Positions 1-9,373 of a stretch of DNA of 64,000 bases are shown one piece after another. The notes beneath the pieces are model-generated. The model saw only the letters and a program-made list of their open reading frames with translations, had not been told where the DNA came from and ran no database searches. The stretch covers positions 78,428-142,427 of the forward strand of contig JAGVBZ010000035.1 in NCBI GenBank assembly GCA_020059465.1, written 5' to 3'. Positions within the stretch are counted from its first letter, which is position 1, and every line of letters starts with the position of its first letter. The position numbers and the translations under genes are program-made. The DNA comes from Brevinematales bacterium (GTDB taxonomy: Bacteria > Spirochaetota > Brevinematia > Brevinematales > GWF1-51-8).

Positions 1-536
1 TGTTTTCCGAGATGATCGATACATACGCGAACGCCATACCGACGAAAGGGCATCTGTTCCTAAAAAAACTCGAGGATATAGGCAGACTGAAAACGGTTAT
101 TACCCAGAATATCGACGGACTCCATCAAAAAGCCGGAAACACCAATGTCATAGAAGTACACGGGTCTTTCTCGAATTTTTACTGTTTGTCCTGCGGGAAA
201 GTTTTCCCGATGAATAGTGACTTAGTCTCTGTCGTCCGCAAGGGAAAAATTCCGCTCTGCGATATCTGTAAAGCTGCATTGAAACCGGATGTCGTGTTTT
301 TCGGCGAGCCTGTGCATGGGCTGGAAAAAGCTCTGACGGAAGTACAGCGGGCGGATATGCTGATTACGATGGGAACCTCGTTAACGGTTTATCCGGTTGC
401 AACATTGCCGTCCTATATCACTGATTCCACGATGCTTGTCATCATCAATAACGAACCTACCCAATACGACCATCGCGCGAAAATCGTCCTCAATGAAGAT
501 ATAGATATAATAGTGGAAAGGACGAAGCTTTTATAA
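1..536 (+). CDS. Sir2-family NAD-dependent protein deacylase (5' end cut)
   Basis: C-terminal part of a sirtuin, which removes acyl groups from lysines using NAD+. The frame is open to the left edge, so the true start and the Rossmann GAG motif lie outside the window; the ATG at 12 is internal. Visible are the QNIDGLHQ NAD-binding segment, the VHGS catalytic histidine, a four-cysteine zinc site (C-x2-C in CLSC, then C-x2-C in CDIC), and the GTSLTVYP and INNEPT cofactor-binding segments. The family is usually about 230-250 residues, so roughly 60-70 residues are missing. The next gene is convergent, 25 nt away. Confidence 0.93.
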   Translation, partial: FSEMIDTYANAIPTKGHLFLKKLEDIGRLKTVITQNIDGLHQKAGNTNVIEVHGSFSNFYCLSCGKVFPMNSDLVSVVRKGKIPLCDICKAALKPDVVFFGEPVHGLEKALTEVQRADMLITMGTSLTVYPVATLPSYITDSTMLVIINNEPTQYDHRAKIVLNEDIDIIVERTKLL

Positions 537-561
537 TACGGTTCCATAACTTTCGGTATAA

Positions 562-1137
562 TTAAAACTTATCGACAATCAGTTCCGATAACGGGCGTTT
601 CGGGACATGATGCACTTTTTGCTCGTCGCGCCAGTATTTATAACTGCCGTCGGGCGGGATCTCCTCAATTACCACTTTCTCAATGGGTTTTCCGATGGCG
701 ATGACCAGCATGATTTCATAGTATTCGGGGATACCGAGCGCCTTTTGAAGCCCGTCTTTATTTACAGAACCGATTATCAACCCCCCTAGGCCTATTTCAA
801 CCGATCCGAGCAGAATAGTCTGCGCGGCGATTCCATGATCGCACCAGAAATTCTGCGTCAGCCGTTTATCGCCGAGTATAATTATGTATCCCGATGGGCG
901 TTCTCCTTCCTGCGGGGTTCCCGACGGGCCGAGCAGTCTCGCCCATCCGGTATTTTCGAGTATTACCGCGTTTACGGCAGGCTCGACAGAAAGGAAATAC
1001 CGTAAAGGCTGTAGATTGGTGGCCGACGGGCATAAACGGGTCAGTTCCACGAGTTCGGCGAGAGTTTCTTTTTTCAGCGGGTATGATTCGTCGTAACGGC
1101 GGTAACTGCGGTTTTTTTTCAATAAATCTTTCAGCAT
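562..1137 (-). CDS. Nitroreductase-family flavoprotein
   Basis: Predicted FMN-dependent NAD(P)H oxidoreductase of 191 residues, a normal size for the family. The N-terminus carries the RSYRRYDES phosphate-contacting arginines and the PSATNLQP segment. The C-terminal half has the GLGGLIIG flavin-contact segment and the LGIPEYYEIMLVIAIGKP strand typical of small nitroreductases. A GGAG Shine-Dalgarno sequence precedes the ATG. It starts 11 nt after the acyl-CoA synthetase stop, so the two are probably cotranscribed. The substrate cannot be read from sequence. Confidence 0.88.
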   Translation of the reverse strand: MLKDLLKKNRSYRRYDESYPLKKETLAELVELTRLCPSATNLQPLRYFLSVEPAVNAVILENTGWARLLGPSGTPQEGERPSGYIIILGDKRLTQNFWCDHGIAAQTILLGSVEIGLGGLIIGSVNKDGLQKALGIPEYYEIMLVIAIGKPIEKVVIEEIPPDGSYKYWRDEQKVHHVPKRPLSELIVDKF

Positions 1138-1148
1138 CTGCTGCTCCG

Positions 1149-3011
1149 TTATTTATTATTTGTAAAGAGGAATCTTTTAACCGTACGCTTCGATGTTTTT
1201 GGGAGTTCCTCCGGACTTATCTTGAATCCCTGCGGGATTTTATAGGATGGAAGGTCGTGGGTAAGACGGCGTACTTCCTTTCGGATAAGCGTTTCGATTT
1301 CCTCATCGGTGAAACTTTTATTCAGTTCCTGTTCTTCAGCGGTAATCGTTTCGAAATTCGGGTAAATGATCGCAAACGGAACTTCGCCTTTCTCCGCATC
1401 GTGTTTTCCGATCACTACCACCTCCGCGATATATTCGCTCTGGAGAAGGTGATTTTCTATTTCTTCAGGATAGATATTTTTTCCGCCTTTTGTGACGATA
1501 ATATTCTTGATACGTCCGGTGATATAAAGAAATCCGTCGGTATCCTGTCGTCCGAGATCACCGGTATGCAGCCAGCCGTCCTTATCGATCACCTCCTTCG
1601 TCTTATCGGGCATTTTGTAATATCCCTTCATTACGCTGTCGCCTTTCACAAGTATCTCCCCGTTTCCGTTTTCGTCGGGCGTATCGATGCGGACTTCCAG
1701 ATTGATAAGAGGCAGACCGACCGAACCGGCACGGTTCAGGGTAGGAGTAGTGCTTGCTATTACGGGAGAGGTTTCGGATAAACCGTAACCCTGCATTGTC
1801 ACCAGACCGAGTATTTCCATCCCGTCAATCACCTGCTTCGGAATCGGGCCGCCGCCGGATACAAAAAAGCGAAGTCTCTGCAGGCCGAGGCCGTGACGGA
1901 CACTTCCGAACAGCGCGTGACCGACCTTAGCGCCAAATAGTTTATAGAGTATCTTACTGATGCCGAACATCAGATGAAAAACAATGCTCGTCAGCAGGCC
2001 TTTCGCTTTTACTTTTGCAAAGACTCCCTTATATATCTTCTCGATCAGAACGGGAACCGCTGGAATACAACTCGCTCCGGTATCCTGCAGGATTGGAATA
2101 AACACATTGGTCTTAAGAGAACCGATCGGGATAATACGGCCGTAGCTCAGCAGCGGGCACACAATTCCCATCATAGTAGGATAGGTGTGATGCAGCGGCA
2201 GCAGGACAGCCCAATGATCTTCCTGGGTTAGTTTCGTACTCATCTGGACACCGTCGGCATTGAAAAGCAAATTGTAATGCGTCAGCATGACACCTTTGGG
2301 CAGTCCTGTTGTCCCGGAAGTAAAAATTAGTGCGGCAATATCCTGCGGATCGACTTTTACTTTTTTATAAAGGTTTACATCTTTCGATAGAAGTTTCTTC
2401 CCGGTATGATAGAGAGCGAAGAAACTGGGAAATTCATGGTTTTTATAGGGCGTCGACTGATCGCTTTCCCAATCTGCGATCTCAATTACTCTTGAGGAAA
2501 AATTCACAGTAGTTAATTTCCCCTTTTTATCCTTCAGGTGCTTATTCATATCGTCAAGCATCTGGGGATCATTTTTATCAAATACGATAAATTTTTCGAT
2601 ATTCTTCATCATCGGGCGTTTTTCAAAAAGTTTTGTCAGATATGCGGACGAAGTAAATATCATCTGCGCGTCGCTGTTCTTTATAATATGGATCAACTCG
2701 TCTGAGGATAGGAGAATATCGAGCGGGATAACAATGGCTCCGATGTAAACAATTGCGAGATAGGAGATAATCCATTCGTTCCGGTTTTCGCCGATCAGCG
2801 CAATTTTATCGCCTTTTTTTACACCCATTTTCAGGAGGGCGTTTCCGATGGATTTGACATAGTCCTGGAATTCCCCGTAAGATACCGTCCAGTAACCCTC
2901 TTCAATTTTTCCCACCAATGCGGGAAGGTGAAGCTTATCCGCGTCGAAACCGTCGATTAACTCACGAAAACTAACTACATTCCGCGCTTCCGCGACTTTG
3001 TTAATTAACAT
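1149..3011 (-). CDS. Long-chain acyl-CoA synthetase (AMP-forming)
   Basis: Member of the adenylate-forming (ANL) superfamily that activates a fatty acid through an acyl-AMP and loads it on CoA. Its 620 residues match long-chain synthetases. Motifs seen in order: the P-loop-like FTSGTTGLPKGVMLTH near residue 232, GYGLSETSPVI, GWLHTGDLG, the hinge GRIKNIIVTKGGKNIYPEEIE segment, and a late lysine in SKRTVKR. A GGAG sequence sits just upstream of the ATG. It follows the TPR lipoprotein by 16 nt and precedes a nitroreductase. No signal peptide is visible, so it should be cytoplasmic or peripheral at the inner membrane. Confidence 0.93.
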   Translation of the reverse strand: MLINKVAEARNVVSFRELIDGFDADKLHLPALVGKIEEGYWTVSYGEFQDYVKSIGNALLKMGVKKGDKIALIGENRNEWIISYLAIVYIGAIVIPLDILLSSDELIHIIKNSDAQMIFTSSAYLTKLFEKRPMMKNIEKFIVFDKNDPQMLDDMNKHLKDKKGKLTTVNFSSRVIEIADWESDQSTPYKNHEFPSFFALYHTGKKLLSKDVNLYKKVKVDPQDIAALIFTSGTTGLPKGVMLTHYNLLFNADGVQMSTKLTQEDHWAVLLPLHHTYPTMMGIVCPLLSYGRIIPIGSLKTNVFIPILQDTGASCIPAVPVLIEKIYKGVFAKVKAKGLLTSIVFHLMFGISKILYKLFGAKVGHALFGSVRHGLGLQRLRFFVSGGGPIPKQVIDGMEILGLVTMQGYGLSETSPVIASTTPTLNRAGSVGLPLINLEVRIDTPDENGNGEILVKGDSVMKGYYKMPDKTKEVIDKDGWLHTGDLGRQDTDGFLYITGRIKNIIVTKGGKNIYPEEIENHLLQSEYIAEVVVIGKHDAEKGEVPFAIIYPNFETITAEEQELNKSFTDEEIETLIRKEVRRLTHDLPSYKIPQGFKISPEELPKTSKRTVKRFLFTNNK

Positions 3012-3027
3012 CGCACTCTCCGGATGG

Positions 3028-3897
3028 TTATTTGGTAATCTCCATAATAATCTGTTTTATTGTACCGCTATATGGAAAATCAGTAAAGGATTCTTTTGAA
3101 ATATTTAATCCTGCTTTCAGAGCCTTCTGAAGATACTCCTTCGCTTTCGGGTAATCTTTCATACGGTAATACACGGCGGCAATTCCCGTAAATACCGACG
3201 GGTCGGAGTATTCCATAGACATGGCGATTTTTAAATTAATGAGAGCGTTTTTATTCTCGTTCAAGTGGAAATACGCATAACCTGCATAACAGTATAACTG
3301 CGGAAAATCTTTACGGAGTTTCAGGGCGTCGTTCCACTGAGAAAGCGCGTTAATATAACTTCCCTGCCTGTAGTAGGCTATACCGCAGATAAAATATGAC
3401 CAGAAATATCCGTTATTCAGGCGCTCGGCTTCCAGCAGGTATTTCACCGCATCATGGTCATTCCCGGTCTTGATCCCGCACATACCGAGATAATAATATG
3501 CTTCCCATGACGACGGATTGACGGATACACATTGTAAAAAATCGGCGCGCGCTTCGGGGATTTGACCGGATTCCAGATAGGTCAATCCTCGGTTGAATAA
3601 TAACTGAAAATTGGCAGGGTCGGACGATAATCCTTTATCGAAATGCCCGATTGCGGAGGGGTAATCTTTTTTCAGATGATAGATAACGCCGGAATAAAAA
3701 TTCGCCGGTGGGGATAACGGGTTGATATGAAGCGCGCCGCCATACGATTCCAGCGCCGCCTCCCAATCTCCCTGTGAATATGCATCGAACCCTTTCTCAA
3801 GGAGCGCAGTCTCGTCGTTCGACGGCAGTTTTATTTCTCTATGACAGGATGCGAGCAGAAGTAACATGATGAGAGACAAAACTTTTATCAAACTCAA
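3028..3897 (-). CDS. TPR-repeat lipoprotein
   Basis: Predicted lipoprotein of 289 residues. A short basic N-region and hydrophobic stretch end in the lipobox LLASC, with lipidated Cys18. The rest is a run of about six tetratricopeptide repeats (W/Y-x2-L-G-x2-Y ... A-x3-Y/F-x-x-A-L patterns), a protein-protein interaction scaffold. The start is a TTG codon: GAGG lies 7 nt upstream and the signal peptide begins directly there. It lies between the transglycosylase-like gene (4 nt upstream) and the acyl-CoA synthetase (16 nt downstream). The partner is unknown. Confidence 0.85.
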   Translation of the reverse strand: MSLIKVLSLIMLLLLASCHREIKLPSNDETALLEKGFDAYSQGDWEAALESYGGALHINPLSPPANFYSGVIYHLKKDYPSAIGHFDKGLSSDPANFQLLFNRGLTYLESGQIPEARADFLQCVSVNPSSWEAYYYLGMCGIKTGNDHDAVKYLLEAERLNNGYFWSYFICGIAYYRQGSYINALSQWNDALKLRKDFPQLYCYAGYAYFHLNENKNALINLKIAMSMEYSDPSVFTGIAAVYYRMKDYPKAKEYLQKALKAGLNISKESFTDFPYSGTIKQIIMEITK

Positions 3898-3901
3898 TTT
3901 G

Positions 3902-4648
3902 TTACCTCAGGATATAGTTTGTTATTTTATCATCCTTCAGGATATTCTGCCAGTAGTTCTCGAAGAAATATAATGCGATATCCGAATAATTATATTGAAC
4001 GCCCGGATAGCTCATCCCGTTCGGGAAGATATTCAATTCCATAGTCTGGATAATCTGCTGCTCGGTTTTCCAAAACCCGGTGTTGTACACTCCGGCATAG
4101 AGTTTTATCAGTTGGGCTTTGGTCTGTGCAGGCTGTTTGGGATAAACAATCCCGGCGATCTTCGAGAAGAGCACCAGATAACGGATTTGCCAGTCGATCT
4201 TGGTCATCCGCTCGATACGTTCCTTACGGACAGAGGCGGGATCGTTCGGGAAAGTATAGGCAAACAAGGGTCGGTATTCCTTCAGTTCGTCATGCTTATC
4301 CATAAAATCTTCCATCTTCTCGACAAACGACGGCTTCATCTGAAAAATACCCACCGAGAAATCGTTCACGCCGCTTCCGAAATTGACATAAAACACTTCG
4401 AGCGAAAACAGTTCCATACTGTCCCTGAATAACGAAAAGCGAATCAGTTCGGGAAACGCGGGCGGAAGTACTATCGCTGGATCGGCCTTCATCTCTTTAC
4501 ATATTTTAATAACTTTCATTTTTATCTCTATCGAGATATTGAGCGCTTTCATAAAATCCTGACCGAATACTTCAGGGTAATTATATGCAGCGGCGAATAA
4601 TTTTGTAAATCCTGTCAGGAACAGAAATACGAATATTATTTGTTTCAT
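3902..4648 (-). CDS. Secreted lytic-transglycosylase-like protein (divergent)
   Basis: Protein of 248 residues with a signal peptide ending near LFAAA. Around residue 100 the segment DFSVGIFQMKPSF resembles the G-x-x-Q-x-x-P signature of soluble lytic transglycosylases, and near residue 190 LYAGVYNTGFW resembles the A-x-YNAG motif of the same fold. The catalytic glutamate would have to be the one in SLEVFYV, but the spacing is unusual. A lysozyme-like fold acting on peptidoglycan is therefore an inference; an inactive binding protein is possible. The gene starts 5 nt after the paaK stop and the TPR lipoprotein follows 4 nt later. Confidence 0.6.
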   Translation of the reverse strand: MKQIIFVFLFLTGFTKLFAAAYNYPEVFGQDFMKALNISIEIKMKVIKICKEMKADPAIVLPPAFPELIRFSLFRDSMELFSLEVFYVNFGSGVNDFSVGIFQMKPSFVEKMEDFMDKHDELKEYRPLFAYTFPNDPASVRKERIERMTKIDWQIRYLVLFSKIAGIVYPKQPAQTKAQLIKLYAGVYNTGFWKTEQQIIQTMELNIFPNGMSYPGVQYNYSDIALYFFENYWQNILKDDKITNYILR

Positions 4649-4653
4649 GCGGG

Positions 4654-5958
4654 TTATATCTTCCTCTTATCGATGACACGTTTTGCTTTGCCCTGGCTTC
4701 TCTCGATGGTCTTCGGTTCCACTAATTTCACCTCGACCTTTATTCCGAGTTGTACATAGAGTCTATCGATTATCAGTTTCTCGAGCGCTACCAATTTCTT
4801 CATTTCATCAGAAAATACTATCTCATTCGCTTCGACCCATACTTCGAGGGTATCGATATTATTCTTACGGTCGACAACAATTTGGTAATGGGGCGCGACT
4901 CCCTCGATTTTCAGGAGGACTTCCTCGATCTGTGACGGGAATATATTCACTCCGCGTACAATCAGCATATCGTCGGTACGCCCGCGAATTTTCATAATTC
5001 TCGCGGTGGTACGTCCGCATGCGCATGGGGATTCGTCGATATGCGAAAGATCGCGCGTCCGGTAGCGGAACAGCGGAAGTGTTTCCTTTCCGAGCGGGGT
5101 GATGACCAGTTCGCCGGTCTCCCCCTCCTTAACCCATTCTCCCGTCTCCGGGTCTATCACCTCGACAAAGAAAAAGTCCTCGTTGATATGCATGCCGTTC
5201 TTTTCAAGGCACTCGCCCGAAACACCCGGGCCGATGATTTCGGAAAGCCCGTAATTATCGGTAGCTTCGAAATTGAATCCCCTTTCTAGTTCTGCGCGGA
5301 TCGACTCGCTCCACGGTTCCGCTCCGAAAAGTCCGTACTTCAACTTGAGGTCCTTCTCGGGGCTGATGCCCATCTCCTTGATATAATCGAGGATATGAAG
5401 CGCGTAGGAAGGGGTACAGATCAGCACAGTCGGGCTGAAATCCTGCATGATTTTTATCTGACGCTCGGTATTGCCGCTCGATACCGGAATAATCGCGGCA
5501 CCGATCCGTTCGAGTCCGTAATGGAGGCCGAATCCGCCGGTGAAAAGGCCGTACCCGAACGAAATCTGAGCGATATCGTCTGCGGTGACTCCTCCTGCCG
5601 ACGCCAGACGAGCGATGGCTTCTGCCCACATCTCCAGATCGCCCCGGGAGTATCCCACGACAGTTGGTTTCCCGGTCGTACCGCTCGACGCATGAATACG
5701 GACTACGTCCTTCATCGGGGTTGCGAAAAGCTGATAGGGGAAGTTTTCGCGGAGGTCGTCCTTGACAGTATAAGGAAGACGTCGTATGTCCTCAAGCGTT
5801 TTTATATCGTCCGGTTTGATTTTCATCGCGTCCAGTTTATCACGGTAAAATTTAACATTTTCGTAAGTGTACTGCACTGTTTTTTTTAGTTTCCGCAGTT
5901 GGAGTTCTTTCAATTCCTTACGCGGCAAGGTTTCTATTTGCGGATTCCAGATAGGCAT
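4654..5958 (-). CDS. paaK: Phenylacetate-CoA ligase family protein
   Basis: AMP-forming aryl-acid CoA ligase of 434 residues, the usual PaaK length. Seen are the [16 protein letters not shown] phosphate-binding loop, [25 protein letters not shown], the FRYRTRDLS hinge region, CACGRT and [21 protein letters not shown]. In anaerobes such ligases often sit in aromatic amino-acid fermentation, downstream of indolepyruvate ferredoxin oxidoreductase; no such partner is in this window, so the physiological acid is unknown. GGGAG precedes the ATG. It appears to head the minus-strand run through 562. Confidence 0.9.
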   Translation of the reverse strand: MPIWNPQIETLPRKELKELQLRKLKKTVQYTYENVKFYRDKLDAMKIKPDDIKTLEDIRRLPYTVKDDLRENFPYQLFATPMKDVVRIHASSGTTGKPTVVGYSRGDLEMWAEAIARLASAGGVTADDIAQISFGYGLFTGGFGLHYGLERIGAAIIPVSSGNTERQIKIMQDFSPTVLICTPSYALHILDYIKEMGISPEKDLKLKYGLFGAEPWSESIRAELERGFNFEATDNYGLSEIIGPGVSGECLEKNGMHINEDFFFVEVIDPETGEWVKEGETGELVITPLGKETLPLFRYRTRDLSHIDESPCACGRTTARIMKIRGRTDDMLIVRGVNIFPSQIEEVLLKIEGVAPHYQIVVDRKNNIDTLEVWVEANEIVFSDEMKKLVALEKLIIDRLYVQLGIKVEVKLVEPKTIERSQGKAKRVIDKRKI

Positions 5959-6019
5959 AAGCTCTCCCGTAGAATACGAATACGTAGATTGTAATATAAA
6001 AACGGTTTTCTATCAATCT

Positions 6020-9000
6020 TTATCTGTAAAAGGTCTCCTCACGCTTTGGCTCTCTCCGGCAGATATCGCGGTATTTGCATAACCCGCACTTATCCTTCGC
6101 TTCGTATTCAGTCAATTCAGTCCCGGATTTGGGACTATAGAATCCGGGAATTTCCTGATCGGAATTAAAATCGCCGAGAACTGTGAACGGGGATAGATTT
6201 CCATCTTCAAGAAGAGATATCAGTAGTGCAATCTCTCGTTGTTTCTTCTCCCATACGGAGCTAAACGCCTCGGAATCCTTAGACAAGGGGAATATCTGCC
6301 CGTCCTTCCTCTCGCCGAAGCACAATATCGAGATATAATTCAGTTCGTCGACAGCATTCTCCTTCATGATAAATTTCATAAACGAAGCGGCGTAGAGATA
6401 AAGCTGAAACAACCGCAACGGAATCTGCGCGTAATTTTTAGAATACTTCGAGACATCACCGCTCTTGTAATCGATGATCCGGTATTTTCCCGCCCCGTCC
6501 GGTTTATCGATACGGTCGATAACACCGTGAATCTGCACTTTTTTACCGTGGATTTCCATCTCGAAGTTCTCGATGCGGAATTCCAGCTTATCCGGCAGAT
6601 AATTTTCCCGCAGATCCTTTTCGAATAGGACAAAGTCATGCAGCGATTTCCGGTAGAACTCCACCTCGTAATCGAATACCATGCCGCCCGTACGTCCGCT
6701 CTTACTGTTCCGTAACGCCAGCCCGATCGAGAGATCGAGCATTTTATAATTCGGGAGTTCTGCCGGTTTGTCCCTGAGTGTTGAATTCACATAATGATTC
6801 AGTACGTCATGCAGGAAAAGCCCCTTATATTCATCGCGGATTATATTTTCGGGATAAGCTTCAGGCTTCAGTTCCAAAATATACCTGAGAAAAAAGGCGT
6901 ACCGGCAGTTTCCCATCGTTTCGAGCATAGTCGCGCTGTACCCATGATTTCGCTGAAACGATGTAACCGCATCATCGAGCGCGTTTTTTTCGTTAAGCGT
7001 TCCCATCGTCCGTTTGTCCGAAAAAGTAACGCCGTCAGTAAAGGACTCATTTTCATTGCGGATTTGCAAAGAGTATTCAGCCATTTTACCTGCGTAACGA
7101 AGGAAGGGAAGAGTGTCCTGCAGTTTACTTATGAGATTGGAATTGAGAAACTGATGATGAGTCGAGATGAAAAACCGGAGATTATAAATATCGATCCATT
7201 TGCCCGAAGGGACGATATCGAACAATTTCGGCGAAAATTCCTTGCCGGATTCCTTGGGCGGGATGCTGATGATCGATTCCTTCGGGAGGTTCCGGTAAAT
7301 AGTATTGAGGAAGATCGAGGGGAGATTATAATCCCCCTTCTCGGTAAAAGAATTCCGGCAGAGATAAAGGTTATGACTAGGCCGGGAGACCGCGATATAA
7401 AAATCGAAGCGTTCCAGATCGGTGCGTTTTTCATCGGTAGGGAGTATCATATTCCGGAAGCGTTCATTCAATCGTTTCCGTTCGTTCTGGTTCAAAATGG
7501 ACAGCGATCCCATGCCGGGTAACTCGCCGTCGTTCAGTCCGGTGATAAAAAGGGTGCGGAAACCGGTCTCGCGGAGGTCGTAGGGTGTCAGTATTTTAAC
7601 ACAGTTCTCGGGAAATATTTCATACCTGTAACGGGTATCCCTGACGATTTCGGTAAAAAGTTTATATAGTTCGTCGAAACTGAATTTTTCAGTATCCAGT
7701 ACGCGGAGGGCTGTTTTCAGCGAGACCAGCAGTTTCTTCAGCTTCTGGAACGCTGTGTAATCCTTAGTGACTATCCAGTATTCCGGGGAATTTTTCAGGC
7801 CGTGATCGTCGATCGCCCTATCCATCCCTGATGCGGCAATCAGATTAAATAACCAAGTGCTGAAATCCCCGAAAGCAACATTTTCATCGGGACGGAAACG
7901 GAATATGAGGTCGATGAAAGGTAAGAACTTTCCGCGAAATTCCGTCAGCCTCCGGAGCTTTTCGGCGAGATTTACTCCGGATAGGTCGTCTTCGTCGCCT
8001 GCGTAACGATTTTTCTTATCCAGCTCGCCCCGGTAAAACGCTATCTTGTTATCGATATAGGATACCCATTCCTCTTTCCTGCCCTGATAGTACTCGTTAT
8101 AAAGAAATTCCGACCCGCTGAGGGATTTCCAATCATTATTCTGAGTATACCCCGAATTGGCGACCGATAGAAAATCGATGCTGTCCATTCCTTTTACCGC
8201 ACACCGGAAGAGGTGCAGGATATATCCGATCGCGGGATTGGTACGGAGGGGTTTGTCTTTTGTATAATAGAAAGGGATACCGAAGTTTGTGAAAATCCCA
8301 TCGATGAGGTGGTCGTATTCTTCGGGGTTGCGGACAACGACTGCAAAGTCGTTGTATTCAACCTGTTCGATCGCTTTCAGACGGGATATCTCGCAGGCGA
8401 TCAGTTCGATTTCACGGTATTTCCCATATCCGTCGATCTCATATATTTTTTGTCCGTGTTCCGCATCGATGCTCACTTTTTCTTTGGAGAATTTTAGAAA
8501 ACGCTCAGCGAGTTCGGTAAAAGGCCGTGCAGCCCCGTCTAACGATAAATACTCGACATCGAATTCCTTCTTGAACGTTTCCAGCGTATCGCCGATGATA
8601 GGATAATCGGTTTGGGGCAGGGCAAGCAAGACGGGTTTTGCATTGTTTTCGTAGGTGCGAATCAGACTACTGATAAACCCGAACTGGACGGCCGTAAAAT
8701 CGAAAAATCCGTCGATATAAAGAGCGTAGTAATCATCATTTGTCTCGTTCCCGATAATTTCTGAGGCAGTGCGGGTATAGAGATAATAATCGTGCAAACC
8801 CTTTTCGGAAAGCAGACGCTCGTATTCGGTGTAAATCAGCTTAATATCATGCCATTTTTCCGGGTTGCTCATTTCGCCGCGGATAACGTCCTTATTGAGA
8901 ATCGCCGCCGCCCGCAGTTCGAGAATAAGGGAATGGAGCATGCGGATGATGCCGGGGGAATTTGAAATATCGTCGAAATACTGGAAATCGGCGGCGCGTT

Positions 9001-9295
9001 TTTCGGCGATCAGCCGGATAATGAGGAATGTTTCAAAATCGCTGAGCGGGTTCATGGGATGCGTCTTCCGGTAAGACGAGTTTTCGACTGTCGCCCGGAT
9101 AAATTCGTCCAACGTATAAACCGGGCGGCCGGTAAACCCGCCTGTCTGCGCGGAAAGTTTCCTGATGAACAGTTCTTTCTGGAACCTTCCGGGCACGATA
9201 ATCAAAGGCTCTTTATTTGATTTCAGGATGTGTGCGGCCTCGCCGATGATATGGGCGGTCTTTCCGCTCTTCGGTTTACCCAACAGAATCTTCAT
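6020..9295 (-). CDS. AddB-like helicase-nuclease subunit (PD-(D/E)XK)
   Basis: A 1091-residue protein resembling the AddB/RexB subunit of AddAB DNA-end-processing complexes used in recombinational repair. The N-terminus has a Walker A loop (GKPKSGKT). The C-terminal quarter has the nuclease core: a GNCRYAFFLRYI segment, then HGVIDRIDKP and the catalytic IIDYKSGD. A lone cysteine in GNC plus the terminal CGLCKYRDIC give the four cysteines expected for the AddB iron-sulfur staple. The helicase motifs are weak, as in AddB generally. No addA gene is in the window. GGGAG precedes the ATG. Confidence 0.8.
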   Translation of the reverse strand: MKILLGKPKSGKTAHIIGEAAHILKSNKEPLIIVPGRFQKELFIRKLSAQTGGFTGRPVYTLDEFIRATVENSSYRKTHPMNPLSDFETFLIIRLIAEKRAADFQYFDDISNSPGIIRMLHSLILELRAAAILNKDVIRGEMSNPEKWHDIKLIYTEYERLLSEKGLHDYYLYTRTASEIIGNETNDDYYALYIDGFFDFTAVQFGFISSLIRTYENNAKPVLLALPQTDYPIIGDTLETFKKEFDVEYLSLDGAARPFTELAERFLKFSKEKVSIDAEHGQKIYEIDGYGKYREIELIACEISRLKAIEQVEYNDFAVVVRNPEEYDHLIDGIFTNFGIPFYYTKDKPLRTNPAIGYILHLFRCAVKGMDSIDFLSVANSGYTQNNDWKSLSGSEFLYNEYYQGRKEEWVSYIDNKIAFYRGELDKKNRYAGDEDDLSGVNLAEKLRRLTEFRGKFLPFIDLIFRFRPDENVAFGDFSTWLFNLIAASGMDRAIDDHGLKNSPEYWIVTKDYTAFQKLKKLLVSLKTALRVLDTEKFSFDELYKLFTEIVRDTRYRYEIFPENCVKILTPYDLRETGFRTLFITGLNDGELPGMGSLSILNQNERKRLNERFRNMILPTDEKRTDLERFDFYIAVSRPSHNLYLCRNSFTEKGDYNLPSIFLNTIYRNLPKESIISIPPKESGKEFSPKLFDIVPSGKWIDIYNLRFFISTHHQFLNSNLISKLQDTLPFLRYAGKMAEYSLQIRNENESFTDGVTFSDKRTMGTLNEKNALDDAVTSFQRNHGYSATMLETMGNCRYAFFLRYILELKPEAYPENIIRDEYKGLFLHDVLNHYVNSTLRDKPAELPNYKMLDLSIGLALRNSKSGRTGGMVFDYEVEFYRKSLHDFVLFEKDLRENYLPDKLEFRIENFEMEIHGKKVQIHGVIDRIDKPDGAGKYRIIDYKSGDVSKYSKNYAQIPLRLFQLYLYAASFMKFIMKENAVDELNYISILCFGERKDGQIFPLSKDSEAFSSVWEKKQREIALLISLLEDGNLSPFTVLGDFNSDQEIPGFYSPKSGTELTEYEAKDKCGLCKYRDICRREPKREETFYR

Positions 9296-9373
9296 CCGCT
9301 CTCCCGAATTCTATTTACTGATGATTATTTTAACGCGAAACAAAGAACTGTCAATTTACGGACGGGGATAATA

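Noticed and set aside
894..1781. 295-residue plus-strand open frame
   Set aside because: Lies antisense to the nitroreductase and acyl-CoA synthetase genes, which have full family motifs; no ribosome site or recognisable domain.
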